Source: Sphingobacterium zeae (GTDB taxonomy: Bacteria > Bacteroidota > Bacteroidia > Sphingobacteriales > Sphingobacteriaceae). From it: a stretch of DNA of 64,000 nucleotides. Positions 27,927 through 37,737 of this stretch are shown here, piece after piece. The notes under the pieces are model-generated. The model worked only from the letters and a program-made list of their open reading frames with translations. It was not told the origin of the DNA and did not search any database. Location of the stretch: assembly GCF_030818895.1 (NCBI RefSeq), contig NZ_JAUTBA010000001.1:496001-560000 (forward strand), given 5' to 3'. Position numbers and translations under genes: made by a program. The first letter of the stretch is position 1. The number at the start of each line of letters is the position of its first letter.

Positions 27927-29282
27927 ATGGCACGTAAACTTTTGTTGACTCATATCGATGTTCCTGGCATCAATACCTTTGAGGTCTATCGACAAAAAGG
28001 TGGTTATGTTGCTGTTGAAAAAGTAGTAAAGACAATGTCTCCTGAGGATGTTGTCGAAGAGGTTAAGAAGTCTGGATTACGTGGCCGTGGGGGAGCTGGT
28101 TTTCCTACGGGGATGAAATGGTCCTTTTTGGCTAAACCTGAGGGCGTGCCACGCTATTTGGTCTGTAATGCCGACGAGTCTGAGCCAGGAACATTCAAAG
28201 ACCGTTATTTAATGACACATATTCCGCATGCACTTATTGAGGGAATGATTATATCGAGCTTCGCTTTGGGGGCTCACACGTCGTATATCTATGTGCGTGG
28301 AGAGATGATGCCACAGATCAGAATTCTGGAGCGTGCTATTGCTGAAGCCAAGGAAAAAGGGTTCTTGGGTAAAAATATTTTAGGTTCGGGTTATGATCTA
28401 GAAATCTATGTTCAACCGGGGGGCGGAGCCTATATCTGTGGTGAGGAGACGGCTTTATTAGAGTCCTTAGAAGGCAAACGAGGTAACCCACGTATAAAAC
28501 CTCCTTTTCCCGCAATTGCTGGCTTATATAATTGCCCCACCGTGGTGAATAATGTGGAGTCAATCGCAGCGACGGTTCCGATTATAAATTTGGGTGGCGA
28601 TGAGTATGCAAAGATCGGTATAGAACGTAGTACTGGAACAAAGTTGATTTCTGCGAGCGGAAATATTGTAAAACCAGGTGTCTATGAAATTGAACTTGGT
28701 CTGCCTGTGGAAGAGTTTATTTTTTCAGACGAATATTGTGGTGGTATAGCCAATGGGAAGCGACTAAAAGCTGTTGTGGCTGGGGGCTCTTCGGTCCCTA
28801 TTTTACCAGCCAACTTAATTTTGAAAACTGCCGCTGGAAATAGTCGATTGATGACCTATGAGTCGTTGGCTGATGGCGGCTTCCAGACGGGTACAATGCT
28901 TGGATCGGGTGGTTTCATCGTATTTGATGAGGATCAATGCGTGGTGCGTAACACGTGGAACTTTGCGCGATTCTATCATCATGAAAGTTGTGGTCAGTGT
29001 TCGCCTTGTCGTGAAGGAACGGGTTGGATGGAGAAGGTGCTGCATAAGATCGAGAGCGGACATGGCTCGATGTCAGACATTGATTTGCTGTGGGATGTGC
29101 AGCGAAAAATTGAAGGAAATACAATCTGTCCACTCGGTGATGCTGCGGCATGGCCTGTGGCAGCAGCAATAAGACATTTTAGGGATGAATTTGAATGGCA
29201 TATCCTTCATCCGGAAGAGTCACAAACACGGAATTATGGACTGGCACATTATGCTGATCCTTTACAACCAATAGTATCATAA
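27927..29282 (+). CDS. nuoF: NADH-quinone oxidoreductase subunit F
   Basis: A 451-residue flavoprotein that binds NADH and FMN. Motifs: GRGGAGFPTGMKWSF (FMN/NADH loop, about 53-67), GAYICGEETALLESLEG, and the [4Fe-4S] ligands SCGQCSPCREGTGW plus the later Cys in CPLGDAAAWPV. Length is typical. It lies between nuoE and nuoG. Confidence 0.97.
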   Translation: MARKLLLTHIDVPGINTFEVYRQKGGYVAVEKVVKTMSPEDVVEEVKKSGLRGRGGAGFPTGMKWSFLAKPEGVPRYLVCNADESEPGTFKDRYLMTHIPHALIEGMIISSFALGAHTSYIYVRGEMMPQIRILERAIAEAKEKGFLGKNILGSGYDLEIYVQPGGGAYICGEETALLESLEGKRGNPRIKPPFPAIAGLYNCPTVVNNVESIAATVPIINLGGDEYAKIGIERSTGTKLISASGNIVKPGVYEIELGLPVEEFIFSDEYCGGIANGKRLKAVVAGGSSVPILPANLILKTAAGNSRLMTYESLADGGFQTGTMLGSGGFIVFDEDQCVVRNTWNFARFYHHESCGQCSPCREGTGWMEKVLHKIESGHGSMSDIDLLWDVQRKIEGNTICPLGDAAAWPVAAAIRHFRDEFEWHILHPEESQTRNYGLAHYADPLQPIVS

Positions 29283-29312
29283 TAGAAGCTGTAACGCTAA
29301 ATAAATCATATC

Positions 29313-30332
29313 ATGGCAGAAGCGGAAGATGTAAAGTTTAAAGTTACCATCGATGGTATACCTGTAGAGGTTGCTCCTGGGACAAGCATATTAAATGCTG
29401 CGAGACAGATCGGTGGTGATATTGTCCCTCCGGCAATGTGTTATTACTCCAAATTGGAGGGAAGTGGCGGTAAGTGCCGTACGTGCTTGGTAAAGGTATC
29501 GAAGGGATCGGAAAAAGATCCTCGGCCTATGCCAAAATTGGTTGCATCTTGCCGTACAACGGTGATGGACGGTATGGAAGTACAAAATATTACTTCGCCA
29601 GAGGTGGTGGAAGCAAGAAAAGGTGTTGTTGAAATCTTATTGATCAATCATCCCTTGGATTGTCCAATCTGTGATCAGGCAGGTGAATGTAAATTGCAAG
29701 ATCTTAGTTACGAACACGGTAGTGCACATACGCGTTACGAATTCGACAGGCGTACTTTTGAACGTATCGATCTGGGTGATAAGATCCAATTGCATATGAA
29801 TCGCTGTATCTTATGCTACCGTTGTGTGTATGTTGCCAATCAGTTGACCGATCAGCGTGTACACGGTATATTAGGGCGAGGTGATCATTCAGAGATCTCT
29901 ACTTATATCGAAAATGTGATTGATAATGATTTTTCTGGGAATGTCATTGATGTGTGTCCTGTGGGCGCTCTGACGGATAAAACCTTCCGATTTAAAAATA
30001 GAGTATGGTTTACCAAACCGGTTGATGCACATCGCGATTGCCCCACTTGTTCAGGTAAGGTAACGTTATGGTATAAGGGGGAAGAGGTTATTCGGGTGAC
30101 CGCGCGAAAGGATGAATTTGGCGAAGTGGAAGAGTTTATTTGTAATACCTGCCGCTATGATCAGAAAAAAACAAGTGATTGGATATTGGAGGAGCCAACA
30201 GAAATAGACCCACATTCGGTTATCTCGGCTAATCATTACGAGTTATTTAATCCACCTAAAGTCGTTAAGGAAAATCCGGTACTGCAGGAAAAAAATCGCG
30301 AACAGTTGGCTAGAACAGAAAAATTGAAATAA
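29313..30332 (+). CDS. nuoG: Short NuoG-type iron-sulfur subunit
   Basis: A 339-residue protein carrying the N-terminal [2Fe-2S] domain (CYYSKLEGSGGKCRTC region), the His-Cys N5 motif HPLDCPICDQAGEC and a further [4Fe-4S] motif NRCILCYRC with VCPVGAL. A second Cys set (CPTCSGK, CNTCRYD) begins a domain like the start of the molybdopterin-oxidoreductase region, but the large (over 400-residue) molybdopterin-like domain of E. coli NuoG is absent. It ends cleanly before nuoH, so this is the natural short form, not a truncation. Confidence 0.93.
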   Translation: MAEAEDVKFKVTIDGIPVEVAPGTSILNAARQIGGDIVPPAMCYYSKLEGSGGKCRTCLVKVSKGSEKDPRPMPKLVASCRTTVMDGMEVQNITSPEVVEARKGVVEILLINHPLDCPICDQAGECKLQDLSYEHGSAHTRYEFDRRTFERIDLGDKIQLHMNRCILCYRCVYVANQLTDQRVHGILGRGDHSEISTYIENVIDNDFSGNVIDVCPVGALTDKTFRFKNRVWFTKPVDAHRDCPTCSGKVTLWYKGEEVIRVTARKDEFGEVEEFICNTCRYDQKKTSDWILEEPTEIDPHSVISANHYELFNPPKVVKENPVLQEKNREQLARTEKLK

Positions 30333-30340
30333 TCACGAAT

Positions 30341-31381
30341 ATGGAGTGGTCTTTTGTCATAGAAAAATTAATACTGGTGTTTATCATCTTCGTAGTTACT
30401 TTGTTAATTGCGATGTATTCTACGCTAGCAGAACGTAAAATTGCCGGTTTTATGCAGGATCGATATGGTCCCGACCGGGCTGGTCTATTTGGAATTTTGC
30501 AGCCCTTATGCGACGGCGGGAAGTTCTTCTTTAAGGAGGAAATTATACCCGCTGGTGCACACAAGGCACTTTTTATCCTAGGGCCTACCATTGCTATTAT
30601 AACGGCCTGTATCAGCTCGGCGGTTATTCCTTGGGGACAGGAGTTACAGATTGGAGATCGAACGATTTCTTTGCAGGTGGCCGATGTTAATGTCGGTATT
30701 TTGTATATGTTTGGTGTCATAGCATTGGGTGTATATGGAATCATGTTGGGCGGCTGGGCGTCAAATAATAAGTTTTCATTGATGGGTGCTATTCGCGCAG
30801 CATCACAGAGCATCAGTTATGAAATTGCGATGGGGCTTTCGATAATCGCTTTATTAATGGTGACACAAAGCCTCTCCCTGAAGGAAATCGTTGCGCAACA
30901 GTCGGGTTTTGTCAATTGGAATATCTGGGCGCAACCATTGGGTTTCATCATCTTTATGGTTTGTGCTTTTGCAGAATGTAATCGGGTACCTTTTGATTTA
31001 CCAGAATGTGAAACGGAGCTTGTTGGTGGTTATCATACGGAGTACTCTTCTATGAAATTGGGGCTCTATATGTTCTCCGAATACATCAATATGTTTGTCT
31101 CCTCGGCACTTATGGCTTCACTTTATTTTGGTGGTTATAATTTCCCTTTTATGAATGATCTGGGATTGTCTGCCAATATGATCACGATCCTCGGAGTGGT
31201 TGTATTCTTCATTAAAATATTGCTGTTTATCTTTTTCTTTATGTGGGTGCGCTGGACATTACCGCGCTTCCGCTATGATCAACTGATGAATCTGGGCTGG
31301 AAAATGCTGATCCCATTGGCGATTGCCAATATCGTACTTACAGGTGTATTTACATTGATTAAAGACACATATTTCTCATAA
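30341..31381 (+). CDS. nuoH: NADH-quinone oxidoreductase subunit H
   Basis: A 346-residue membrane subunit with about eight helices that forms the quinone channel next to NuoB/D. Characteristic stretches are AERKIAGFMQDRYGPDRAG and AFAECNRVPFDLPECETELVGGYHTEYSS. It sits 8 bp after nuoG. Confidence 0.97.
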   Translation: MEWSFVIEKLILVFIIFVVTLLIAMYSTLAERKIAGFMQDRYGPDRAGLFGILQPLCDGGKFFFKEEIIPAGAHKALFILGPTIAIITACISSAVIPWGQELQIGDRTISLQVADVNVGILYMFGVIALGVYGIMLGGWASNNKFSLMGAIRAASQSISYEIAMGLSIIALLMVTQSLSLKEIVAQQSGFVNWNIWAQPLGFIIFMVCAFAECNRVPFDLPECETELVGGYHTEYSSMKLGLYMFSEYINMFVSSALMASLYFGGYNFPFMNDLGLSANMITILGVVVFFIKILLFIFFFMWVRWTLPRFRYDQLMNLGWKMLIPLAIANIVLTGVFTLIKDTYFS

Positions 31382-31393
31382 GAAAGGACTTTT

Positions 31394-31903
31394 ATGCAAC
31401 TAACCAATCGTAAAAAAGTAATTGAACAAAAACCGATGACATTCGCCGAAAGAATCTACTTTCCGGCTATTGTAAAAGGTTTGCGAATTACATTAAGGCA
31501 TTTTTTTAAAAAAATACCAACCATTAAATATCCTGAGGAAATAAGACCTTATTCGAAAAATTTTAGAGGGCAGCACTCGCTCAAACGTGATGAAGAGGGG
31601 CGCGAACGTTGTACAGCCTGTGGATTATGTGCCTTATCCTGTCCTGCGGAGGCGATTACCATGACCGCTGCGGAGCGTAAAAAAGGGGAGGAGCATCTTT
31701 ATCGCGAGGAAAAATATGCGTCAGTATATGAAATCAATATGTTGCGTTGTATTTTCTGTGGCCTTTGTGAAGAGGCTTGCCCAAAAGAAGCGATCTATTT
31801 GGACGGTCCCCATGTGACCGCAGATTATCTCCGCAAGGATTTTATCTATGGAAAAGACAAATTGGTTGAACCGACTTTTGATATTACCAAATTAAAGAGC
31901 TAA
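31394..31903 (+). CDS. nuoI: NADH-quinone oxidoreductase subunit I
   Basis: A 169-residue ferredoxin-like subunit with two [4Fe-4S] motifs, CTACGLCALSCPAEA and CIFCGLCEEACPKEA, that carry electrons toward cluster N2. The N-terminus is amphipathic and anchors it at the membrane arm. It lies between nuoH and nuoJ. Confidence 0.97.
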   Translation: MQLTNRKKVIEQKPMTFAERIYFPAIVKGLRITLRHFFKKIPTIKYPEEIRPYSKNFRGQHSLKRDEEGRERCTACGLCALSCPAEAITMTAAERKKGEEHLYREEKYASVYEINMLRCIFCGLCEEACPKEAIYLDGPHVTADYLRKDFIYGKDKLVEPTFDITKLKS

Positions 31904-31914
31904 ACCAGGAAATT

Positions 31915-32412
31915 ATGACAGTATTTTATTTTGTAGCCTTCTTGTCTATTTTCTTTGCGCTGATGACCATCTTTACCAAAAATCCTGTGCATAGTGTATT
32001 GTATCTGGTCATTACGTTTTTCACATTTACAATACATTATATTCTTTTGAATGCGCAGTTTTTGGCTGTGGTGAATTTCATTGTGTATATGGGGGCCATT
32101 ATGGTTTTGTTTTTATTTGTGCTGATGTTGCTCAACCTGAATAAGGATACCGAACCCATGAAATCGAATTTAGTCAAGTTTATGGGCGTTATCGCAGGCT
32201 GTTGCTTACTGGTGACTTTTTTCGGCGTGTACCGTGTATTCGATATTTCAAATCCACTGACCGTCGTAAATCCAGAGATCGGATTGGTCAAAAATCTGGG
32301 AAAAGTGTTGTTTAACGAATTTTTGCTCCCGTTTGAGTTATCGTCGCTATTGTTATTGACAGCAATGATCGGAGCGATATTATTAGCTAAGAAAGAACCT
32401 AAACAAATCTAA
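31915..32412 (+). CDS. nuoJ: NADH-quinone oxidoreductase subunit J
   Basis: A 165-residue membrane subunit with five hydrophobic segments; NFIVYMGAIMVLFLFVLMLL in the third is typical, as is the terminal AMIGAILLAKKEPKQI. Its stop overlaps the nuoK start by one base (32412). Confidence 0.96.
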   Translation: MTVFYFVAFLSIFFALMTIFTKNPVHSVLYLVITFFTFTIHYILLNAQFLAVVNFIVYMGAIMVLFLFVLMLLNLNKDTEPMKSNLVKFMGVIAGCCLLVTFFGVYRVFDISNPLTVVNPEIGLVKNLGKVLFNEFLLPFELSSLLLLTAMIGAILLAKKEPKQI

Positions 32413-32741
32413 TGGAAACAGTTGTTCAACAGTTGCAAGGGGTGCCAATAAATCATTACTTGATTTTCTGCTCGATTATTTTTGCTATTGGTGTTATTGG
32501 TGTTCTTATTCGCCGTAACGTCATCATTATCATGATGTCCATTGAATTGATGCTGAATGCGGTCAATCTTCTTTTAGCAGCATTTTCTGTACAGCATGGC
32601 GATTCATCTGGACAGGTCTTTGTCTTTTTTATCATGGCGCTGGCAGCGGCAGAAGTTGCCGTAGGCCTAGCGATTATTATTATGGTATATCGGAATACGA
32701 AGTCTGTGGATATCGATTCCTTAAATAAACTGCGTTGGTAG
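32412..32741 (+). CDS. nuoK: NADH-quinone oxidoreductase subunit K
   Basis: A 109-residue, three-helix membrane subunit related to antiporter MrpC. The conserved Glu residues within the helices are visible (IMMSIELMLNAVNLLL and AAAEVAVGLAIII). It starts on the last base of nuoJ. Confidence 0.97.
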   Translation: METVVQQLQGVPINHYLIFCSIIFAIGVIGVLIRRNVIIIMMSIELMLNAVNLLLAAFSVQHGDSSGQVFVFFIMALAAAEVAVGLAIIIMVYRNTKSVDIDSLNKLRW

Positions 32742-32760
32742 AACTTAAGAAATAAATACG

Positions 32761-34680
32761 ATGAGTGAATTAGTTTGGTTGATTCCCCTTTTGCCCTTAA
32801 TCGGGTTTATTGTGAACGGATTGGGTAGGAATGCCTTATCCAAAGGTATGATAGGTGCTGTTGGCAGCGCTGTAGTGCTTATTTCTTTTGTGTGCAGCTG
32901 TATTCTTTTCTCCGAAGTCTATCAAGCGAGACAAGCTGGACAAGCAGGTATTATTGAACAACATGTATTTGACTGGATTGCGGTGGGCAATCTCAAGATC
33001 GGTCTGTCCTTTTTAGTAGACCCACTAAGTGCCATCATGCTGCTGATCGTTACAGGAATCGGTTTTCTTATCCATGTATACTCCATCGGTTATATGCATC
33101 ATGATCATGGATTTGGTAAGTTCTTCGCCTATTTGAATCTCTTTATCTTTTTTATGTTGCTATTGGTATTGGGATCCAATTACCTGATCATGTTCATCGG
33201 CTGGGAAGGTGTAGGGCTATGTTCTTATTTATTGATCGGCTTTTGGTATAAGAATAGTTCGTATGCAAATGCGGCCAAAAAAGCATTTGTGATGAATAGA
33301 ATAGGTGATTTAGGTTTTTTACTTGCGGTATTTTTAATACTAGGCACTTTCGGCTCGTTAGAATTTTCGACTGTATTTCCTGCGGCTAAGAATTTTGCTG
33401 TTGGTGATATCACAGTCGTTAGCATTACTATTTTGTTGTTTATTGCCGCAACAGGTAAATCGGCGCAGATACCTTTGTTTACTTGGTTGCCGGATGCCAT
33501 GGCTGGACCAACGCCGGTATCAGCGCTGATCCATGCGGCGACCATGGTTACGGCGGGTATTTATATGATTGCGCGTTCCAATATATTATTTATCCTTTCA
33601 CCATTCACCTTACAACTTATTACTGTCATCGCTATTTGTACAGCCCTGCTGGCTGCTGCGATTGCACTAACGCAAAATGATATAAAGAAAGTATTAGCTT
33701 ATTCCACCGTTTCGCAATTGGGCTATATGTTTCTTGGCCTTGGTGTAGGTGCATTTACAGGAGCATTTTTCCACGTATTGACACATGCCTTTTTTAAGGC
33801 ATTGCTTTTCCTTGGGGCGGGATCTGTCATACATGGTATGAGTGAGGAACAAGATATGCGTAAAATGGGAGGACTAAAGAGCGCTATGCCAATTACTTAT
33901 TTAACGATGTTGATGGGAACAATCGCGATTTCAGGAATTCCACCATTCTCTGGCTTCTTCTCCAAAGACGAAATATTGGCCGGGGCATTTGCTGCTAGTC
34001 CAGTCTTATGGGGTTTAGGGTTTATCGGCGCATTAATGACAGCATTCTATATGTTTAGGATGTTATTTATGACATTTTTTGGAACTTTCCGTGGTACGGA
34101 AGAGCAAAGGCATCATCTGCATGAATCTCCAAAGAGTATGACCTCACCACTCATTGTGCTGGCTGTACTTTCGGTGATAGGGGGTGTGATCAATTTACCA
34201 GCGGTTTTGGGGGGTAATCATTGGCTTGAGGATTTTCTGGCACCGGTGTTTATAGAGGGAAAGGCTATAATGCCAGCAACACATCATTTGGAACATAGTA
34301 CTGAATACCTATTAATGGCCGTTTCGGTAGTTGGTGTATTGATTATGGTTGCTTTAGCCTTTAATAAATATGTTAAAAGACAAAAGTCACCTGAAGAGGG
34401 AGAAGCGAGAAGTTTCTTGGCTAATCTCTCCTACAATAAGTTTTACGTCGATGAGCTCTATGATAGCCTCATTGTACGTCCGATAAATTGGCTCTCGGCT
34501 TTCTTCGGGAATGTTGTGGATCAACGTGGTATTGACGGTGTTGTCAATGGTGCCGGTAAGGCGACATTTGATACAGGAAAAGTACTGCGTTTGCTGCAGA
34601 ATGGTAATGTTGGTTTTTATTTATTGATGATGGTAATTGGGGTGATTGCCATTTTCATCTATGGATTGTTGAGTCTTTAA
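32761..34680 (+). CDS. nuoL: NADH-quinone oxidoreductase subunit L
   Basis: A 639-residue antiporter-like proton-pumping subunit with at least 14 hydrophobic segments. Landmarks: FIGWEGVGLCSYLLIGFW, the LPDAMAGPTPVSALIHAATMVTAG motif and KKVLAYSTVSQLGYM. The C-terminal lateral helix and final membrane segment are present. Followed after 14 bp by nuoM. Confidence 0.97.
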   Translation: MSELVWLIPLLPLIGFIVNGLGRNALSKGMIGAVGSAVVLISFVCSCILFSEVYQARQAGQAGIIEQHVFDWIAVGNLKIGLSFLVDPLSAIMLLIVTGIGFLIHVYSIGYMHHDHGFGKFFAYLNLFIFFMLLLVLGSNYLIMFIGWEGVGLCSYLLIGFWYKNSSYANAAKKAFVMNRIGDLGFLLAVFLILGTFGSLEFSTVFPAAKNFAVGDITVVSITILLFIAATGKSAQIPLFTWLPDAMAGPTPVSALIHAATMVTAGIYMIARSNILFILSPFTLQLITVIAICTALLAAAIALTQNDIKKVLAYSTVSQLGYMFLGLGVGAFTGAFFHVLTHAFFKALLFLGAGSVIHGMSEEQDMRKMGGLKSAMPITYLTMLMGTIAISGIPPFSGFFSKDEILAGAFAASPVLWGLGFIGALMTAFYMFRMLFMTFFGTFRGTEEQRHHLHESPKSMTSPLIVLAVLSVIGGVINLPAVLGGNHWLEDFLAPVFIEGKAIMPATHHLEHSTEYLLMAVSVVGVLIMVALAFNKYVKRQKSPEEGEARSFLANLSYNKFYVDELYDSLIVRPINWLSAFFGNVVDQRGIDGVVNGAGKATFDTGKVLRLLQNGNVGFYLLMMVIGVIAIFIYGLLSL

Positions 34681-34694
34681 TTTTGGTATAATCG

Positions 34695-36137
34695 ATGGAT
34701 AACTTGTTTTTACTTATTTTATTGCCGTTAATAAGCGCATTGATTCTAACGTTCTTAAAGACCAATGCCGCAAAGTCTATTGCCTTGATTTTATCATTAC
34801 TATCTTTGGCTTTGACTATTCCGTTCCTCTGTACTTTTGACGCAAATGGCGGAATGCAATTTGAACAAAATTGGCTATGGATTTCTTCCTTGCATATTCA
34901 TTTTCATATTGGCGTTGATGGAATTAGCTTGCCGTTGATCTTATTGACGAATGGATTGATGCCTCTAATTATTGCTACAACCTTTAAAAAGGATTATAAA
35001 GGAAACTTTTATGCATTAATGGCTTTTATGCAAGCGGGCTTATTGCTCGTGTTTATGGCCTTGGATGCCTTTACTTTTTATGTAGGTTGGGAGATTGCCT
35101 TGATTCCGATTTATTTTATTTGTGCACTTTGGGGTGAAGGAGATCGTATTCGTGTCAACTTGAAATTCTTTATTTATACTTTCTTGGGTAGTCTTTTGAT
35201 GTTGATCGCGATTCTTTATCTCTATCAACAAGTACCTAACCGTGATTTCGAGTGGACCTCGTTTATCGCATTAGATTTGGGGGAAGATACACAGCGGTGG
35301 TTATTTTGGGCATTCTTTATCGCTTTCGCTATAAAAATTCCTATTTTCCCTTTTCATACCTGGCAACCGAACACCTATACCAATGCACCTGCAGCAGGTA
35401 CAATGTTGCTGGCTGGTATTATGCTCAAAATGGGTGTTTACGGTTTAATGCGTTGGCTACTGCCTATTGCGCCAGCTGGTGTTGCACTGTATGGTCATTT
35501 CGCGATGATCTTATGTGTAATTGGGATCGTTTATGCTTCCATTATTGCCATTAAACAAGACGATGTGAAGCGATTGATCGCCTATTCATCAATAGCCCAC
35601 GTTGGTTTAATTAGTGCTGGTGTCTTCACATGGAATACCAATGGCCTAAGTGGAGCAACTATTCAAATGTTAAATCACGGTATTTCGGTGATGGGGCTTT
35701 TTTATGTGTTGGATATTATACAGCAGCGCACACAGACACGTAGTCTCACTGAACTTGGTGGAATAGCAAGCAGGGCGCCTCGGTTGGCCATCTTCTTTAT
35801 GATTATTTGTATGGGAGCAGTGGGGTTACCATTAACGAATGGATTTATTGGTGAGTTTTTATTATTGAAAGGCGTTTTTCAATATGGATTTTGGTTTGCT
35901 GTGTTTGCAGGTTTAACCTTAATTCTTGGGGCAGTTTATATCCTTAGGCTTTATCAAAAGACCATGTTAGGGGAAGCGACCGAAAGAACCAAACAATTTG
36001 AAGATGTGAAAAGTACCGAACTTGTCGTGTTAACGATAGTCTCCGCCTTAATTCTTTATATTGGTATATTCCCTAATTTCCTATTGAACCTTTCTGCAAG
36101 TTCGGTGGAAGTTTTAAGTACATTTTTAGGCAGATAA
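34695..36137 (+). CDS. nuoM: NADH-quinone oxidoreductase subunit M
   Basis: A 480-residue antiporter-like subunit. Typical stretches are FYVGWEIALIPIYFI, FHTWQPNTYTNAPAAGTMLLAGIMLKMG and KRLIAYSSIAHVG. About 14 hydrophobic segments are visible. It sits between nuoL and nuoN. Confidence 0.97.
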   Translation: MDNLFLLILLPLISALILTFLKTNAAKSIALILSLLSLALTIPFLCTFDANGGMQFEQNWLWISSLHIHFHIGVDGISLPLILLTNGLMPLIIATTFKKDYKGNFYALMAFMQAGLLLVFMALDAFTFYVGWEIALIPIYFICALWGEGDRIRVNLKFFIYTFLGSLLMLIAILYLYQQVPNRDFEWTSFIALDLGEDTQRWLFWAFFIAFAIKIPIFPFHTWQPNTYTNAPAAGTMLLAGIMLKMGVYGLMRWLLPIAPAGVALYGHFAMILCVIGIVYASIIAIKQDDVKRLIAYSSIAHVGLISAGVFTWNTNGLSGATIQMLNHGISVMGLFYVLDIIQQRTQTRSLTELGGIASRAPRLAIFFMIICMGAVGLPLTNGFIGEFLLLKGVFQYGFWFAVFAGLTLILGAVYILRLYQKTMLGEATERTKQFEDVKSTELVVLTIVSALILYIGIFPNFLLNLSASSVEVLSTFLGR

Positions 36138-36154
36138 TAGATTTATTTAATTGT

Positions 36155-37531
36155 ATGGGTGCAATAATTACACTTTCGATATTAGCATTGGTGGTCCTTT
36201 ATCTTGGCTTATTCAAGGTAAAATCTATGCTACTGCCTGTTTCTATCCTTGGATTTCTTGTCGCTATCGGTTTCCTATGGTTTGACTGGAATTCGACCAG
36301 CGGTCCACTTTATAGCGGGATGGTTCATTTTGATCATTATGCTATCGTTTTTTCAATCTTATGTATTGCCGTTACCTTATGTATCTTTGTTGTTTCAAAA
36401 GGGTATTTTGACCAAGAGGGACAAGTCGCGGAATATTATTCACTATTAATATTTTCCCTCACAGGAGCTGTTCTTGTAAATAGTTATCATAATTTTTCGA
36501 TGCTCTTTTTAGGCATTGAAATTATGTCAGTAGCACTTTATATTTTGGTCGGAATACGTAAAAGAGATAAAGCATCAAATGAAGCTGCGCTAAAGTATTT
36601 TATTATGGGTGCTTTTTCAACCGGTTTTCTTTTGTTTGGAATTGCCCTCCTATACGGAGCAACAGGCTCATTTGATCTAAGTGAAGTCAAAGAATATGTT
36701 GTTAATAATCCTCAGGCGATTTCACCTTTATTTTATGGCGGGATATTATTTCTAATCGTAGGGCTGACCTTCAAAGTTGGAGCTGTTCCATTTCATTTCT
36801 GGACACCTGATGTTTACGACGGGGCTCCGATTTTGATTACAAGTTATATGAGTACGGTGGTTAAGGTAGCGTCTTTTGCTGGATTATTGCGTTTATTCAG
36901 TTATAGTCTATTGCCTTTACAAGATTTTTGGACACCCGTATTTTTAGTTATTGCCATTCTCACCTTATTTGTTGGAAATATTTCAGCGTTAATGCAATCT
37001 TCTTTCAAACGAATGCTTGCCTATTCGAGTGTTTCTCATGCAGGTTATATGTTGTTTGCGATTATAGCTGTGGGTGCCACGTCAGCCAACAGCATCTTTG
37101 CGTATGGTCTTGCTTATTCGCTGGCAACGATTGTTGCTTTTACGGGATTGATCCTTGTCAAAAAGACAACCGGTTCCGAGCATTTTGAAGCGTTCAATGG
37201 ATTGGGTAAACGTAATCCCATGCTCGCCTTTGCAATGACAGTTGCTATGCTATCTCTTGCCGGCATACCTTTGACTGCCGGATTTATTGGTAAATTTATG
37301 ATGTTTTCTTCTGTTATGGAGAACTATCATATTGTATTGCTCGTGCTAGCCGTCGTTAACGCTGCCATTGCCGTATATTACTACTTAAAGGTTGTTGTTG
37401 CGATGTACTTTAGAGATAGTGAGGAATCTTGTGTCAATGTGCAGTGGAATTATTCAATTGTACTATTCCTTGCAGTCGTGCTTACAATTATAATTGGAGT
37501 ATATCCAGATTATCTTTTAAAATTAATATAA
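36155..37531 (+). CDS. nuoN: NADH-quinone oxidoreductase subunit N
   Basis: A 458-residue antiporter-like subunit, the last gene of the operon. Landmarks are LGIEIMSVALYILVG, VGAVPFHFWTPDVYDGAPILITSYMSTVVK and KRMLAYSSVSHAGYM. A hairpin region and an intrinsic terminator lie downstream. Confidence 0.96.
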   Translation: MGAIITLSILALVVLYLGLFKVKSMLLPVSILGFLVAIGFLWFDWNSTSGPLYSGMVHFDHYAIVFSILCIAVTLCIFVVSKGYFDQEGQVAEYYSLLIFSLTGAVLVNSYHNFSMLFLGIEIMSVALYILVGIRKRDKASNEAALKYFIMGAFSTGFLLFGIALLYGATGSFDLSEVKEYVVNNPQAISPLFYGGILFLIVGLTFKVGAVPFHFWTPDVYDGAPILITSYMSTVVKVASFAGLLRLFSYSLLPLQDFWTPVFLVIAILTLFVGNISALMQSSFKRMLAYSSVSHAGYMLFAIIAVGATSANSIFAYGLAYSLATIVAFTGLILVKKTTGSEHFEAFNGLGKRNPMLAFAMTVAMLSLAGIPLTAGFIGKFMMFSSVMENYHIVLLVLAVVNAAIAVYYYLKVVVAMYFRDSEESCVNVQWNYSIVLFLAVVLTIIIGVYPDYLLKLI

Positions 37532-37570
37532 AGTTTTTATTCAACATACATGTTTTAAATGCGCATAGCG

Positions 37571-37613
37571 ACTTTTAGTAATCGGCATTGCGATTACGTG
37601 GATTAAAAGTGAA
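37571..37613. repeat. Imperfect long inverted repeat after nuoN
   Basis: ACTTTTA and TAATCG arms pair with CGATTA and TAAAAGT around a GCATTG loop, interrupted by an unpaired CGTGGAT stretch. It may stabilise the nuo mRNA 3' end. Confidence 0.4.
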
Positions 37614-37642
37614 GATTTCTGTTAGAATACTTGTTGTTTATT

Positions 37643-37670
37643 AAGCATGGCGATTCGCTGTGCTTTTTTT
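37643..37670 (+). terminator. Intrinsic terminator downstream of nuoN
   Basis: AAGCATGGCGA pairs with TCGCTGTGCTT (two G-T wobbles), followed by a run of T residues. It separates nuo from the next gene. Confidence 0.7.
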
Positions 37671-37737
37671 ACTTTTATTGGTATAACTCTTGCATACAAA
37701 TTGTATATTGTAAAAAAGAAATCCTATCAATTTGCAG

